Positions 60,394 through 64,000 of a stretch of 64,000 nucleotides of DNA are shown in pieces. Source of the DNA: Monosporascus cannonballus. Its lineage: Eukaryota > Ascomycota > Sordariomycetes > Xylariales. The notes under the pieces are model-generated. The model saw nothing but the letters and a program-made list of their open reading frames with translations, made no database searches and had not been told where the DNA came from. Positions within the stretch are counted from its first letter, which is position 1, and each line of letters opens with the position of its first letter. Location: NCBI GenBank assembly GCA_004154925.1, contig QJNS01000130.1, forward strand, positions 151,723-215,722, given 5' to 3'. The position numbers and the translations under genes are program-made.

Positions 60394-63300
60394 ATGCCCG
60401 GGGTCGTCATCATGGAAAACGGCCTACGCAATGGGCTGCACACGAATCACGACCGAAACGGAGATCGAGACCATGTCCAGCTAGCAAATGGATCTGCAGG
60501 AGGAGATGGCAAACCCGTGATAAATGGCGATGTCGCGATGAACCAACTGCAACAGGCCAATTCCGCCCCCGGCGCGTCTCGCATGAACGACTTACCTGAC
60601 GAAATCCAGCATATCACGCAAGGATACATACCCCTCAGCGTTCTCATCTCGCGACTTGCGCAAAGAACCCACAATGCTCTGCAGGAACGCATCACGGCTT
60701 TGGCTAGGATCCACGTGCCCGGTGCGGCTCCCGCCATCAACGGCAACTCGGCGCACGCTGGCGGCCTGCCCGACGACGTTTCTCCCGAGAACCTCACCAA
60801 GAAGACGCAGCTGTTGAATTTCATCCAGGAGACGCACGCACGATGGGTTAAGGTCTTGGTCATCGCTGCGTGGAGCAGAAAGGTCGAGCCCGTGAGCAAG
60901 TTGGTCGACCTGATGGCCCATATCAACCAGCAGAGGAAATTATACGATGACGGGCTCGATTACATGATCAACCTCAAGAGAGACCTTACGTTCGCGCGCC
61001 TACCGAATCCCGATATAAAAACCGCTCTCCAAATCCTATCTACCGGTGACGCGCCTTGGATGCCCGACTTGGGCTATACAGAAGCGCCTCCGCTTTCGCC
61101 TAAGGAACAGCTGCAATGGATTGAGAACCTCAATACGCAGCTGTCTTTGCGCATGAACCTTGAAGAGCATGACAAGATACCATACCACTTCCAGGATTAC
61201 AGTATCGAATCCGGCCGCGTTACCTTCCGAGTGCCCGGCGAGTTCGAAGTCGACCTTACCATAGCTGATGAAGACTTCGAGAAGCAATTCTGGTTTGTGG
61301 ATTTCCGCTTCTTGTTTGAACCCGCGCCGGCCGAGCTGTCGGACATGATGAGGATGTTCCTCGACCAGAAGGTGAACGAGGTGTTGGAAAAGGAAGGACT
61401 TCAGGGTTGCTACAACTTTCTACACGAGTTCGTCTTGACCCACAAGATTACCGAGTACGTCCGGCAGGCGTTCGAGTTGCGTAGGGGACGATGGGTGGAC
61501 ACGCTGAAGGTCGAACGACTTAACCGCGCCATGGCCATTCAGTACTGGGTCGACCGCTACCCGCCCGAGGCGCCCAAGAGTTGGATAATCCTGGGCGTGC
61601 ATAGCGGCAAGAAGCCTGGTGTCACCGTCGATCCGAGCTCTACGAGCCATCTCACTCTGCGCTGGTTTAAAGATAACAAGGAGATGAAAAACGTGGCGAT
61701 CCCCCTGGATGATGCGACAGTCTCCACGGAGCGACTACTTAAGAAGGTCGTCGGAAAGCATATCGAATACATACTCACCACCATTTACTCGAGGCTGAAG
61801 GTCAAGGGTCGGTTCGTGAACCGCGAAGCCTCTCTCGGCTTGACGGTATCGGAGGAAAACCCCGAGGAGTCCGCCTTGAAGATGCAGTTGGGCTATGATG
61901 ATTACGTTACGGTCAGGATCGCGCCAACTACCGGCTTGTTCGCGATGGCGCCTCAGACGAACGTGACATGGAATGGCGAGAGACAACTGAACTCACAAGC
62001 AAGAGATCCTGCAGAGGAAGGAATGAGATGTTTAGAAATCGTCAGGTGTCATTACTTTGTGGACGCGATGAATCGGCGCGGAGGAAGCCTGGGGTGGACT
62101 AGGTGCAAGATCCCAGTTAAGATGGAGGATTTAAAGCCGATACTGAATACCCGCGAAACATTCCAGACCGTGTGGTTTAGGCGGCGCGGTTGGACCGAAC
62201 AGTGGCATTTGATGTTGAGCTTGAGCCTGAGCGGCGATAGATGGTGGCTTATGGAGGTGTAAGACGTCAAATTTCTCTCCATTCGACGCCGGTGCTAACA
62301 CTTACTCTGCTGCAGTACACAGGAGCCGACGCGAATCACGTCGTTCACCCAGTTACCGCTCAGCCCCGGCTCGCCCAATCTCTCAGATAAGTTCTTTGTC
62401 AACCTGACCGTCTTCGCCGCGGCCATGATTTCCCACATCACCGACTTGAAGGCGCTTCATGATAGGAAGATCCAGTATACTACAGGCGATACGCCCAGCT
62501 ATTCCCTACCACCCAGTATCAGGATCCCATCCGTATTCGTAAGGCTATCCGACATCCTGCAAAAGGACCAGTCACCAGGATCGAAGAAGAAGGCCATGTC
62601 CTGGGCGATCGATTTCGTGCAAATCATGTTCGATGGCATCCAGAATTCGTCTTCCAGCTCCCAGTCGGGATCGCCTGAGACGCGGAGCGGCGGAGCGGGA
62701 ACCGAGGAATGTCACCGACTAAGTACGCTAGTTGATGCTCGCTTTAAGGTGGCTGATCCGGAAAGGTTCAGCCTTCTCAAGGGCAATGTCGAACGAGACG
62801 TAGCGTTTAACAAGCGGCTGGGCGTATTCGCACTGCGCCTGCGAGCCGAGGTTGGCCACACAATCTTGGATACCCTCGCTCAGCGACTTCGGGCCATAGA
62901 AAGGCTGGTTGACTGCATTGACGCCATTCGCCGAAGTGATCGTGATGTTAGGTGTGAAGATATCACACTGAACCGAGTCACCTTCACGTACAGCGACCGT
63001 CCCAAGGCCAATGATGGTGCGACAATGCAGCAGGACGTCGAGCGCTGGAAGGCGTCCCTGGTTCTCCGCAAAGGCGAAGTCAAACTCGAGCTAGAAAGAG
63101 GCAATCCGCATCTGCGGATCATTGATCTCTTCAACCGTCTGGTCAACTCCGAGCTTCGGTTCCACAAGCTTCCGTTCTTCCTCTCGAGCACTCTACCCGT
63201 GATACGAGCTTTCGACTTGATCGAAGAGGCATGGAAGGACATCATTATGAGAGGCGCCGGCCGTGTCGAGGTCTTCCCGGCGCATCTTAATTGGTTCAAC

Positions 63301-63795
63301 ATCCGCTACACACTGCCAGGCCCGAACAGGGGTGCCGAGCGACGGCTAACGCTGGGGATAAAGCTCCGGTTCCATCGAGGAGCGCCCATGTGGCACATTG
63401 AGCGCGCGCAGCCCGGTGTAGCCAAGCATGCAGATGACGTCTTTAAGAAGGCTCTCGACAGAGTGTGGAATGCGGAGGGCAAGGTTTGGAACAACCTGAT
63501 ATACAGCGCGGCCGTCGCGATAGACAACGGTATCGAAGCGCTCTTGAAGGCCGTGGACGAAGCGATCAGACCGTTGGTGACGCAGTCCCCATTAATGACG
63601 AGGCAAGCCGCACCTAGAGCACAACAACCTCAACCTCAACCTCAACATCACCAGCAGCAGCAGCAGCAGCAGAGGAGCCAGAACCAAAACCATGCGCCGA
63701 ACCATAAGATGATGGCAGCGATGGCGGCGGCTAGCAAAGCCCGCCAACACCCACAGCAGCTGGGACAAGGGCAGGTGGTGATTTTAGATGACTGA
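60394..63795 (+). CDS. med14: Mediator subunit 14, Med14/Rgr1 (1,114 aa, one intron)
   Basis: Backbone subunit of Mediator, linking head, middle and tail modules during RNA polymerase II initiation. Exons 60394-62258 and 62316-63795; the 57-bp intron has GTAAGA, GCTAAC and GCAG, splits a Val codon (residue 622) and joins WWLMEV to TQEPTRITSFTQLPLSPG, which fits the family. Retention would stop translation one codon later. The conserved N-terminal block DLPDEIQHITQGYIPLSVLI (67-86) and THARWVKVLVIAAWSRK follow a variable Asn/Gly-rich leader. The C-terminus has a Q/P-rich tail with Q7 at 1068-1074 and ends VVILDD. The first ATG (60394) has a weak context; the in-frame ATG at 60412 (ATCATGG) has a better one and would shorten the protein by six residues. 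Confidence 0.93.
63649..63675 (+). repeat. CAG trinucleotide tract in med14
   Basis: Seven CAG codons after CAC, following CAACCT units, encoding the C-terminal poly-Gln of Med14. Such tracts vary in length between strains. Confidence 0.85.
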
Positions 63796-63972
63796 TTAGA
63801 GCTCGCTATGAGGGATAGCGATTGGGCTACGACGCGCGCATGTCAAAAACTATCTATGACCGAGTACTCTGGTTAGGATTTGAAGGTGTCTCTGCTATGC
63901 GCTTCCATCCGTACTTGTGACGTCCCCGTCATTCTCGGCACGAACGAGCAATAAGGGGGAAAAAAACGACTT

Positions 63973-64000
63973 GGGGGGGGGGGGGGGGGGGGGGGGGGGG
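63973..64000. other. Poly-G run at window end
   Basis: 28 consecutive G up to the last base, after a short purine-rich stretch. It is not a telomere repeat (TTAGGG is absent). Most likely a contig-end or sequencing artefact, or an unresolved homopolymer. Confidence 0.7.

Overview
The window is nuclear DNA of a filamentous ascomycete (Pezizomycotina, probably Sordariomycetes). Three conserved eukaryotic genes carry short GT..AG introns with CTAAC/CTGAC branch sites, and a long AT-rich block shows the one-sided C-to-T/G-to-A decay of repeat-induced point mutation (RIP). There is no bacterial gene organisation and no CRISPR array.

Bases 1 to about 49,400 are a gene-free, AT-rich transposon graveyard. 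It can be taken apart by matching long terminal repeats (LTRs), target-site duplications (TSDs) and terminal inverted repeats. Going left to right: gypsy element F (1-7186, plus, cut by the window edge) carries a Tc1/mariner element (513-1858, TA duplication) in gag. Next is a chromodomain-type gypsy integrase relic (about 7,190-9,370), then about 4.6 kb of unassigned decayed DNA. A second LTR family, element G (14011-25825, 225-bp LTRs, TSD TAATC), is split by gypsy element C (17922-24681, TSD ATAAA). A gypsy reverse transcriptase relic follows on the minus strand. Gypsy element A (27745-48683, TSD TTTAC) then holds element D (30975-37756, TSD TTAAG) and a 211-bp hAT-type miniature element (ends 38744 and 46103, 8-bp TSD TTTTCCCG). 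Inside that miniature element sits gypsy element B (38894-46037), and inside B a solo LTR E (40933-41326, TSD CTTTA). With the nested pieces removed, A, B, C and D are each about 6.75-6.78 kb, which independently supports the reconstruction.

The most interesting observation is that all five gypsy copies (A, B, C, D, F) keep, between pol and the 3' LTR, the remains of an ORF on the strand opposite to gag-pol. It encodes a Cys6 zinc-cluster-like N-terminus followed by a helical segment with an LRKQKKLW-type motif. Cysteine spacing is identical within two pairs of copies.

From about 49,400 to 64,000 the DNA is GC-balanced and unmutated. It holds the cohesin kleisin gene rad21 (minus, 49928-51846, one intron), a Golgi-type Ca2+/Mn2+ P-type ATPase gene pmr1 (plus, 54015-57411, two introns) and the Mediator tail/backbone gene med14 (plus, 60394-63795, one intron). 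These are unrelated housekeeping genes separated by 2-3 kb of non-coding DNA. The window ends in a run of 28 G that looks like a contig-end artefact.
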